DNA of 10,023 bases from RYN-417 sp043743105 (GTDB lineage Bacteria; Patescibacteriota; Saccharimonadia; Saccharimonadales; JACDBH01): the NCBI GenBank assembly GCA_043743105.1, contig JAYTXD010000039.1, positions 1-10,023 on the forward strand. Reading direction: 5' to 3'. The number at the start of each line of letters is the position of its first letter. Position 1 is the stretch's first letter. A program made the position numbers and the translations under genes. The notes below the pieces were generated by a model, which had not been told where the DNA came from, did no database searches, and was given only the letters and a program-made list of their open reading frames with translations. Of the stretch, positions 5,263-10,023 are shown piece by piece.

Positions 5263-6849
5263 ATGACAGACATAGAAATACCTTACGAAAAAGACCGCAG
5301 CTGGCGCTATAGATTTTGGGAGATTTTTCCTGGCGCGGTAAGTTGGACGTTTTTGCTATTACCGCTAGTCTTAAGCTTAGTTAACCCAACACTATTTGCC
5401 ATTTATATCATTGCATTTTTGTTGATATGGTTCGTAAAGTCGGTAGGGCTTAATGTTCGGTCTTTACAAGGCTATAGTGCAATGAGCAAACAAAAAAAAC
5501 TGGATTGGCAGATATTACTCGACGACATTGAGGCGGGTGAAGTTAGGCACAACTCAAAGTGGATACCAAAATGGCATAGTCAGAATGTTGAGCGCCTAAA
5601 GGAGCAGCCGCTGTGTTTGCCACCGAGCGGGGTAATTCACGCGCTCATTATTGCAACCTATAACGAAAGCCGTGAGATTTTGGAACCAACTATCCAGTCG
5701 GTGCTAGCCAGCAAATACGATATGAAAAAAGTAATCTTGATGATTGCCTACGAGGAGCGCAACGGGGCACAGTCGGAGCAGGCATCTCTTGACTTGGTCA
5801 AAGAATATGGCAAAGACTTTTTGTATGCAGTAGCCGTAAAACACCCATTGATTGCAGGCGAAGTACGTGGTAAGGGAGGTAACGTGACTTTTGCTGGTAG
5901 GCATCTACAAAAATACCTTGAGCAGGAAAAGATTGATCCATTACGAGTCATTGTAACCACGCTTGATGCGGACAACCGGCCCCATGCTTTGTATATGTCG
6001 GCGTTAACCTACACATATTGTTCTACCGAAGACCCGCGCTATGTTTCGTACCAACCTATACCTATGTATACCAACAATATTTGGGATGCGCCCGGGCCAA
6101 TGCGTGTGATTGCCACCGGTAACTCATTTTGGAACATAACGCTTAGTATGCGGCCGCACATGCTGCGTAACTTTAGTAGCCATGCCCAGGGCATGCAAGC
6201 GCTGATTGACTGTGACTTTTGGAGCGTGCGGACAATCGTGGAAGACGGGCACCAGTTCTGGCGGACCTATTTCCGATACGACGGCAGGCATGAGGTGTAT
6301 CCAATCTTTTTGCCGATATATCAGGACGCCGTACTTAGTAGCACCTACCGTAAAACACTCAAGGCGCAGTTTATTCAGTTACGCCGTTGGGCTTGGGGCG
6401 CCAGTGACATTGCCTATGTTGCGCAAAAGGGCTTTAGAAGAGGCAGCAAAGTACCACGTACAGATATTATATTTAAGTTTGCACGGCTTGTGGAAGGGCA
6501 TATATCGTGGGCAACAGCATCGTTGTTGTTGGCTTTTGGCGCATTAATCCCCGTTATCGTGCAACCCAAAAACTATGTGGCCAACCAGTTACCGCACATT
6601 GCCAGTAACATCGAAACGGTTGCCTTAATTGGAATTTTTGTTACGCTGTTTTTAAGTTTTAAATCATTACCACCAAAGCCAGCACGCTACAAAAATCATC
6701 GCAATATTTTTATGGTGCTGCAGTGGGTTTTGCTACCAGTAACGACCATTTTGTATAACACAATGGCGGCAATATATTCGCAGACGAGACTGATGTTTGG
6801 AAAGTATCTTGGTGACTTTGACGTAACCGATAAGGCCGTAAAAAAATAA
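5263..6849 (+). CDS. Membrane GT2 family glycosyltransferase
   Basis: 528 residues. Two membrane segments lie near residues 24-40 and 42-60, a large cytoplasmic catalytic domain follows, and three or four membrane segments lie after residue 415 (about 417-433, 450-466, 482-500). The catalytic domain begins with HALIIATYNES (about 126-136, nucleotide binding) and contains the metal-binding DAD at 235-237, the acceptor-base ED at 327-328 (VEDGHQFW) and the QLRRW motif at 372-376. These D, DxD, ED and QxxRW elements in order are those of processive or synthase-like inverting GT2 enzymes related to cellulose and hyaluronan synthases, with UDP- or other NDP-sugar donors. The sugar and the product cannot be read from sequence; a cell-surface polysaccharide is an inference. 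It has no Shine-Dalgarno sequence and starts two bases after the 118-aa gene, so translational coupling is likely. Confidence 0.9.
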   Translation: MTDIEIPYEKDRSWRYRFWEIFPGAVSWTFLLLPLVLSLVNPTLFAIYIIAFLLIWFVKSVGLNVRSLQGYSAMSKQKKLDWQILLDDIEAGEVRHNSKWIPKWHSQNVERLKEQPLCLPPSGVIHALIIATYNESREILEPTIQSVLASKYDMKKVILMIAYEERNGAQSEQASLDLVKEYGKDFLYAVAVKHPLIAGEVRGKGGNVTFAGRHLQKYLEQEKIDPLRVIVTTLDADNRPHALYMSALTYTYCSTEDPRYVSYQPIPMYTNNIWDAPGPMRVIATGNSFWNITLSMRPHMLRNFSSHAQGMQALIDCDFWSVRTIVEDGHQFWRTYFRYDGRHEVYPIFLPIYQDAVLSSTYRKTLKAQFIQLRRWAWGASDIAYVAQKGFRRGSKVPRTDIIFKFARLVEGHISWATASLLLAFGALIPVIVQPKNYVANQLPHIASNIETVALIGIFVTLFLSFKSLPPKPARYKNHRNIFMVLQWVLLPVTTILYNTMAAIYSQTRLMFGKYLGDFDVTDKAVKK

Positions 6850-6899
6850 CCTACTTGTGCTTTCTGATTTGACAGCAGCCTTGCAGGCTTCTAGCGGCC

Positions 6900-7056
6900 T
6901 ATACTGGACTTACGCAAAATCGCTCGTTCCCAGGGTAAATATGGCCGAGTGAAAACTGTTTTATCTGAATAAGATGTATATCGAGAGAAGAAAAACAGTT
7001 TTCACCATGGTCAGATTTGGCCTGGGGGTGAGTGAGCTTTGCGTAAGTCCAGTATA
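6900..7056. mobile_element. MITE-like inverted-repeat element
   Basis: TATACTGGACTTACGCAAA at 6900-6918 is perfectly inverted at 7038-7056. Inside, a second perfect arm GTGAAAACTGTTTT (6949-6962) is inverted at 6992-7005, with imperfect pairing between the two arms. The whole 157 bp therefore folds into one long hairpin with a central loop of about 29 bases and no coding capacity. If the outer TA on each side is the target duplication, the element proper is 6902-7054, as expected for an IS630/Tc1-type TA insertion. GGACTTACGCAA-like termini occur in several IS families, so the parent is uncertain. It overlaps the 3' end of nrdR. Confidence 0.7.
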
Positions 7057-7469
7057 AGCGTAGCTTGGTGATAGGCCTTGTAAGACGATGCGGCAAGAGT
7101 ATCGTAGCGCTTAAGGGTCTCATAGGCTAACTTACTGATTGTGTGGGGATTTATAAGACCATCATGGGGCCTAGAACTGATTAGATGACCAATAACTGTG
7201 CCTGTAAGGGCCGTAGAGCTGTTTAGGGCATCCTGGCGGTGTCCGAGGGACTTGTAGAGGCTCAGAAATAGCTTATCCCGGCTAAACGGTCGCGATTTTT
7301 TGTGAGCTACGCTGCTAACAGAAAGGGACTTTTCATAAACAGGGAGTTCAGTGGTAGTAAATTGTGCGACACAACTCTTACACATGCGCCTACGCCAGAC
7401 AGAAGGGGTGAGCGCTTTGGCACGACTATTTGTTACTTCAGTTCCGCTTTTGCAATAAATACAAACCAT
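7011..7469 (-). CDS. nrdR: Divergent NrdR-like transcriptional repressor
   Basis: 152 residues. NrdR binds NrdR boxes through an N-terminal zinc ribbon and senses ATP/dATP through an ATP-cone, repressing ribonucleotide reductase genes. Here C3, C6, C30 and C33 form the ribbon (MVCIYC...WRRRMCKSC), followed by FTTTE; this matches the family pattern CPxC...RRRxC..C..RFTTyE. The ATP-cone follows from about residue 46 (RPFSRDKLFLSLYKSL, later HTISKLAYETLKRYDTLAASSYKAYH) but is strongly divergent at its start. The Pro after C3 is missing. The last 15 residues (138-152) and the stop come from the inverted-repeat element at 6900-7056, so the native C-terminus is lost. No ribonucleotide reductase gene is in the window. 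The start is supported by an extended -10-like site six bases upstream. Confidence 0.8.
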   Translation of the reverse strand: MVCIYCKSGTEVTNSRAKALTPSVWRRRMCKSCVAQFTTTELPVYEKSLSVSSVAHKKSRPFSRDKLFLSLYKSLGHRQDALNSSTALTGTVIGHLISSRPHDGLINPHTISKLAYETLKRYDTLAASSYKAYHQATLILDLRKAHSPPGQI

Positions 7470-7475
7470 GACTAC

Positions 7476-7484
7476 ATATTGACA
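7476..7484 (-). promoter_or_regulatory. Possible extended -10 of nrdR
   Basis: TG-T-CAATAT ends six bases before ATG 7469. The two most conserved -10 bases (A at the second position, T at the last) and the TG extension are present, but the hexamer is poor. Confidence 0.3.
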
Positions 7485-7544
7485 TAACGCTGATGTTTTT
7501 ACCAGTGGAAAACTATTGCTATGCTGGGCATAAGCATATTAACA

Positions 7545-7572
7545 TTGACATATTTTATAATATAGTTATACT
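7545..7572 (+). promoter_or_regulatory. Sigma70-type promoter of a candidate small RNA
   Basis: TTGACA (7545-7550), 16-base spacer, TATACT (7567-7572). Expected start is about 7579. The -10 box lies within the inverted repeat TATAGT-TAT-ACTATA (7561-7575). No protein gene follows on this strand. Confidence 0.65.
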
Positions 7573-7578
7573 ATAAGT

Positions 7579-7634
7579 ATCACCATGACCAGATAGGCCT
7601 AAGGTTTCGACCGACCGCCGATGCTGGTCTTTTT
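7579..7634 (+). ncRNA. Candidate small RNA, about 55 nt
   Basis: Between a good promoter (7545-7572) and a terminator (7587-7634) there is no coding sequence beyond ATG-ACC-AGA-TAG. The predicted RNA is mostly one hairpin: GACCAGAT pairs with ATGCTGGTC with a bulged G, enclosing a small GGT-TTCG-ACC hairpin, and ends in TTTTT. Its last bases overlap the stop codon of the convergent NYN gene, so it could also act as a terminator or antisense RNA for that gene. No known RNA family is recognised. Confidence 0.45.
7587..7634 (+). terminator. Intrinsic terminator, rightward
   Basis: GACCAG (7587-7592) and CTGGTC (7624-7629) close a long hairpin, followed at once by five T (7630-7634). The opposite strand lacks a T-run after the stem, so it acts rightward. 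Confidence 0.55.
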
Positions 7635-8124
7635 AGTGCTCTAGGGTTGTTTTAAGTGAACTTAGCTTAACAATATACTTTGAGTGAGGCTTGAGAAGCT
7701 GAGAGTATCTGTGATTTGGAGTAAAGATATGGAGTAGTTTATCTTTGCTTTCAAGAAACTGAGCGAGACATGCAAAATCACCGTCACCGCTGACAATTAT
7801 TGCTTTATCGTAGTTTGAGTATTCAATCGCTGCGGCGTGAAGTACTAGTTCGGCATCAACGTTACCCTTAACGGTCTGTTTGCCATTTTCAAAGTATTGT
7901 ACTGTTGGTTTGAAAATGAGGATAAATCCAGAGGCCTGAAGCATAGTGTATAGCTGTTGGTTATTGGCAACTAGGCCGATAAACATGAAAGCCCGATCTA
8001 CGTCGTACTTGTTCTTAAGGTAAAGACGGAATTTCTTATAATCAATCTGCCAACCTAACGTTCTAATGCCTAAGTTCAGGTTCTGGCTGTCAATAAAGGC
8101 GTATATTTTTGGAGTTTTTAGCAT
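7633..8124 (-). CDS. NYN domain (LabA/DUF88-like) protein, probable nuclease
   Basis: 163 residues, essentially all one NYN domain, a PIN-like metal-dependent ribonuclease fold. Visible motifs are FIDSQNLNLG at 10-19 (D12 and N15, first acidic site), GNVDAELVLHAA with D90, and AIIVSGDGDFACLAQFL with D114 and D116. These match the conserved acidic positions of the LabA/DUF88 group (FIDGxN, KxxDxxL, SGDxDF), so catalytic metal binding looks intact. The usual substrate in this group is RNA, but specificity cannot be inferred. The start is fixed by an extended -10 box six bases upstream, so the mRNA should be leaderless. Its 3' end meets the rightward candidate small RNA. Confidence 0.88.
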   Translation of the reverse strand: MLKTPKIYAFIDSQNLNLGIRTLGWQIDYKKFRLYLKNKYDVDRAFMFIGLVANNQQLYTMLQASGFILIFKPTVQYFENGKQTVKGNVDAELVLHAAAIEYSNYDKAIIVSGDGDFACLAQFLESKDKLLHIFTPNHRYSQLLKPHSKYIVKLSSLKTTLEH

Positions 8125-8130
8125 GCAAGT

Positions 8131-8139
8131 AGTATAGCA
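8131..8139 (-). promoter_or_regulatory. Extended -10 promoter of the NYN gene, leaderless geometry
   Basis: TG-C-TATACT on the minus strand ends exactly six bases before ATG 8124. There is no room for a Shine-Dalgarno site, and the -35 region is weak. Confidence 0.65.
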
Positions 8140-8195
8140 AAAAACTTGATAATCATTAGGAAAGTTATAAAGTAAGCATAATCTTTTTAATATAT

Positions 8196-8223
8196 AAAAA
8201 ACCGTCGGTTTTAACTCCGACGG
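8196..8223 (-). terminator. Intrinsic terminator of the 39-aa gene
   Basis: On the minus strand CCGTCGG, an 8-base loop and CCGACGG (8202-8208 with 8217-8223) form a perfect 7-bp stem followed by six T (8196-8201). A second hairpin, TGATCC-GAAA-GGATCA (8243-8258), lies between it and the stop codon. Confidence 0.85.
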
Positions 8224-8263
8224 CCTAATATTCCACCTCTAATGATCCTTTCGGATCAAGATG

Positions 8264-8383
8264 TTAATTAGCGTCTATCACTGGCCGAGGCCTGGTTAGG
8301 CGCTGCTTGGCAGGCTTTGGTGTTGTTAACTCTTCGTAAAACAACTTAAAGCCCTCAAGCGCGTGTGCTCGAGTGGTACTCAC
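8264..8383 (-). CDS. Unannotated 39-aa basic small protein
   Basis: A GTG-started ORF of 39 codons ending at TAA 8264-8266. The product begins MSTTRAHALEGFKLFYEEL and continues with a basic Pro-rich tail (TPKPAKQRLTRPRPVIDAN). It looks like protein and has no membrane segment. Everything expected of a gene is in place: a TTGACT/N17/TAACAT promoter at 8408-8436, an 18-base leader with GGGAG six bases before the GTG, and an intrinsic terminator at 8196-8223. An in-frame TGA directly before the GTG rules out a longer version. I recognise no family. It is divergent from the 111-aa gene/tgt pair. Confidence 0.6.
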   Translation of the reverse strand: MSTTRAHALEGFKLFYEELTTPKPAKQRLTRPRPVIDAN

Positions 8384-8389
8384 TCAGTT

Positions 8390-8394
8390 CTCCC
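8390..8394 (-). promoter_or_regulatory. Shine-Dalgarno GGGAG of the 39-aa gene
   Basis: GGGAG lies six bases before GTG 8383 and decides this non-ATG start. It stands out because most genes in the window have no recognisable ribosome-binding site. Confidence 0.55.
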
Positions 8395-8406
8395 GATTAA
8401 CACGCT

Positions 8407-8418
8407 TATGTTAACATA
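8407..8418. repeat. Palindrome TATGTTAACATA over a -10 box
   Basis: A perfect 12-bp palindrome that contains the whole -10 hexamer of the leftward 8408-8436 promoter. It is a possible repressor site, though AT-rich promoter DNA gives such palindromes by chance. Confidence 0.3.
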
Positions 8419-8436
8419 TATACATAATAAAGTCAA
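8408..8436 (-). promoter_or_regulatory. Sigma70-type promoter of the 39-aa gene
   Basis: TTGACT (8431-8436), 17-base spacer, TAACAT (8408-8413) on the minus strand. Expected transcription start is about 8401. It lies back to back with the rightward promoter at 8443-8451. Confidence 0.7.
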
Positions 8437-8442
8437 TGTTTA

Positions 8443-8451
8443 TGCTATACT
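8443..8451 (+). promoter_or_regulatory. Extended -10 promoter of the 8508 gene and tgt
   Basis: TG-C-TATACT, giving a leader of about 50 bases before ATG 8508. Its -35 region would overlap the divergent promoter at 8408-8436. Unlike the leaderless genes, the start at 8508 has a Shine-Dalgarno-like AAGGA (8492-8496), at a rather long spacing of 11 bases. Confidence 0.5.
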
Positions 8452-8507
8452 TCAATCTGTTGAAGGTGTAAAAACTACAATTTATCGAGCTAAGGAAAAG
8501 TAAGTTT

Positions 8508-8843
8508 ATGGCAGAGCAAAAGCATTATGACCTCTATCTATCACGCGATTGGGATGGAAAAGTGGGTGTAATTACTGTAATTCCACCACCAGATATGTAT
8601 GCACTACACATTGCTGGCAATGCTCTACGGACCAACCCAGTATTATATGAAACAGATGAGGCAAGGTGGCGTACTGGCGCAGCAGAAGGCCAACGTAGGT
8701 TTTTCAAGGAGGGAGTCGGACGAGAAACATTAGCACTAGCGAGTGAACTTGTCGGTCGTTTGCTTGTAGGGCAAGGTCACGGCGTTACAATGCACCCTGA
8801 AATAGGAATAACGGATTCTGGATTTTTTGACCCTAATGCCTAA
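8508..8843 (+). CDS. Unknown 111-aa protein upstream of tgt
   Basis: 111 soluble residues with no membrane segment and no motif I recognise. The N-terminal part is probably beta-rich (HYDLYLSRDWDGKVGVITV), followed by a helical middle (TDEARWRTGAAEGQRRFF and ETLALASELVGRLLV). It ends with tandem stops TAA-TAA and overlaps the ATG of tgt by eight bases, so the two genes share an mRNA and translation of tgt is probably coupled to it. The conserved-looking overlap hints at a link to tRNA modification, but that is only context. AAGGA upstream is a weak Shine-Dalgarno match. Confidence 0.75.
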   Translation: MAEQKHYDLYLSRDWDGKVGVITVIPPPDMYALHIAGNALRTNPVLYETDEARWRTGAAEGQRRFFKEGVGRETLALASELVGRLLVGQGHGVTMHPEIGITDSGFFDPNA

Positions 8844-9921
8844 TAAAAAGACGGCATTTACCCTAGTGAGCTCTGATAATGGAGCCCGTAGCGGAGTTTT
8901 GCATACACGTCGTGGTGATGTTCAAACGCCCACGTTTATGCCTGATGGCACGCGTGGGGTGGTTAAAAGCCTGACTGCCGAGCAAGTGAAGTCGGCAGGC
9001 ATTGATATTGTGCTAGCCAACACCTTTCATCTGCACTCACAGCCCGGCGAAGATGTGGTGGCCAAGCTTGGCGGGCTTCATGAGTTTGGCAAGTGGCAGG
9101 GGCCGATATTGACCGACAGTGGTGGTTTTCAGGTATTTTCTTTGAGCAAACTACGCAAGATAACTGAAGAGGGCGTGACATTCAAAGACCCCATAACAGG
9201 GGATATGCGCTTTATATCGCCTGAAATTTCTATGCAGATACAGCTGAAACTTGGTGCCGACATGATTGTGGCCTTTGATCATCTGACGGGGCTGGACCAA
9301 GAATCTATCAAAGACACCCGTGAAGCATATGAGCGGACACACCGCTGGTTGGAGCGCTGCGTGCGCGAGTTTAAAAAATTGACTCACGGCATGAAACAGG
9401 GCGAAAGACCACTGTTGTTTGGTGTGGTTCAGGGTGGATTAGACCTAGAGCTGCGTGCTCAAAGCTTGAAGATCATCCAAGATTCTGATGTCGATGGCAT
9501 TGCAATCGGCGGACTGTCTGTGGGTGAGCCACGGGAGGAAATGTATAAGGTTTTAGACCATTTGGCACCACTTTATGACCCAAAGCGACCACGCTTTTTG
9601 CTCGGTGTTGGCGACCCGCGTGACCTTCGTTACGCGATTGAACACGGAATTGACATGTTGGACTGCGTTCTACCAACTAGGAATGCCCGCCATGCAACAG
9701 TCTGGGCAACGAATGACGAAAAGATTCACCTTACAAACGCGCAGTTTATTGATGATATTAAGCCGATTGATCCGGGTTGTGACTGTTATGCCTGCGCTAA
9801 CAACTATTCTAAAGGCTTCTTGCGCCACCAGTTCAAGGTAAATGAACCAGTCGCGGGCAGCCTAGCGAGCATCCACAACCTGCGCTACCTGCAGCGTATT
9901 TGTGAAACCTACCAGGTTTAA
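8836..9921 (+). CDS. tgt: tRNA-guanine transglycosylase
   Basis: 361 residues from ATG 8836; a TTG nine bases upstream is possible but less likely. Tgt swaps G34 of tRNAs with a GUN anticodon (Asp, Asn, His, Tyr) for preQ1 or queuine in the queuosine pathway. Visible motifs are TPTFMPDGT near the N-terminus, DSGGFQVFS at 94-102 with the catalytic D94, GVVQGG, AIGGLSVGEP, and DCVLPTRNARH with the nucleophile D276. The zinc site is C315, C317, C320 and H347 (CDCYAC ... IHN). All catalytic and zinc residues are intact. The protein ends only 14 residues after the zinc histidine, about 28 shorter than E. coli Tgt there, so the last helix is reduced. There is no Shine-Dalgarno site; it overlaps the upstream gene by eight bases. 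A substrate, tRNA-Asp(GTC), is encoded at 3246-3322. Confidence 0.95.
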   Translation: MPNKKTAFTLVSSDNGARSGVLHTRRGDVQTPTFMPDGTRGVVKSLTAEQVKSAGIDIVLANTFHLHSQPGEDVVAKLGGLHEFGKWQGPILTDSGGFQVFSLSKLRKITEEGVTFKDPITGDMRFISPEISMQIQLKLGADMIVAFDHLTGLDQESIKDTREAYERTHRWLERCVREFKKLTHGMKQGERPLLFGVVQGGLDLELRAQSLKIIQDSDVDGIAIGGLSVGEPREEMYKVLDHLAPLYDPKRPRFLLGVGDPRDLRYAIEHGIDMLDCVLPTRNARHATVWATNDEKIHLTNAQFIDDIKPIDPGCDCYACANNYSKGFLRHQFKVNEPVAGSLASIHNLRYLQRICETYQV

Positions 9922-10023
9922 AATCTATAGCCATTCCAAATCAAAATATGTAAATTTTGAGTGATGGATGACTGAGACATAACTACTGGTTTTGTAACAA
10001 AGCATATCCATAGATATGGTGCG

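Noticed and set aside
6869..6899. TTGACA at 6869-6874 and AGCCT-TGC-AGGCT hairpin after the glycosyltransferase gene
   Set aside because: No -10 box at 16-18 bases, and the 5-bp hairpin lacks a T-run, so neither a promoter nor a terminator can be supported.
8197..8402. 6S RNA or tmRNA in the 8.2-8.4 kb gap
   Set aside because: A transcript of suitable length exists, but no tmRNA tag, tRNA-like end or 6S central bubble is visible, and a convincing 39-codon ORF with a Shine-Dalgarno site explains it better.
1..10023. CRISPR array, toxin-antitoxin pair or recoded UGA
   Set aside because: No regularly spaced repeats or cas genes, no recognisable toxin or antitoxin pair, and TGA acts as a stop (for example nrdR) with no in-frame TGA inside the long genes.
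9922..10023. Gene or RNA after tgt (including CATATC-CATA-GATATG near the end)
   Set aside because: About 100 AT-rich bases with only a short 6-bp inverted repeat; nothing else can be supported before the window ends.

Overview
The window looks like a piece of a small, compact bacterial genome with moderate GC. My best guess is a Patescibacteria/CPR lineage, most likely Saccharibacteria (TM7), at moderate confidence. The reasons are short intergenic spaces, several divergent or lineage-limited proteins, almost no Shine-Dalgarno sites, and many promoters whose -10 box sits only a few bases before the start codon. The standard genetic code is used (TAA, TAG and TGA all end genes). No 16S rRNA is present to settle the taxonomy.

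Layout. 1-1380: the 3' part of a gene for a SEC-C zinc-motif protein with an internal ATG that is not its start. 1381-2592: a leftward unknown gene, apparently split into a 57-codon leaderless ORF and a 345-codon ORF in the +1 frame, behind a very good sigma70-type promoter. 2641-2814: the decayed 3' end of an IS30-family transposase. 2870-3061: a small acidic ORF with an acyl-carrier-like motif. 3071-3322: tRNA-Asp(GTC) on the minus strand, a bidirectional terminator, and a second copy of the 3' end of that tRNA 177 bp away. 3434-4161: a DUF2127 membrane protein followed by tRNA-Thr(CGT) and tRNA-Gly(CCC). 4211-6849: a leftward membrane protein with a sensor-like extracytoplasmic part, divergent from a two-gene operon of a small membrane protein and a processive-type membrane GT2 glycosyltransferase. 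6900-7056: a 157-bp MITE-like inverted-repeat element that supplies the last 15 codons and stop of a divergent nrdR (7011-7469). 7545-7634: a + strand promoter and terminator enclosing about 55 nt, a candidate small RNA. 7633-8124: a NYN/LabA-type nuclease gene with a leaderless promoter. 8196-8436: a complete small transcription unit on the minus strand encoding a 39-residue protein. 8508-9921: an unknown 111-aa protein overlapping tgt (queuine/preQ1 tRNA-guanine transglycosylase). 9922-10023: about 100 bp with no gene I can support.

How the genes relate. Tgt acts on tRNAs with a GUN anticodon, and the tRNA-Asp(GTC) in this window is such a substrate. The glycosyltransferase and its small membrane partner are separated by only two bases and are probably made together. 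The most interesting signals are the repeated start-site geometry (a -10 hexamer, exactly six bases, then ATG), the two places where that geometry points to a short ORF ahead of the main gene, the unannotated 39-aa gene, the possible small RNA, and the MITE that has rewritten the C-terminus of NrdR.
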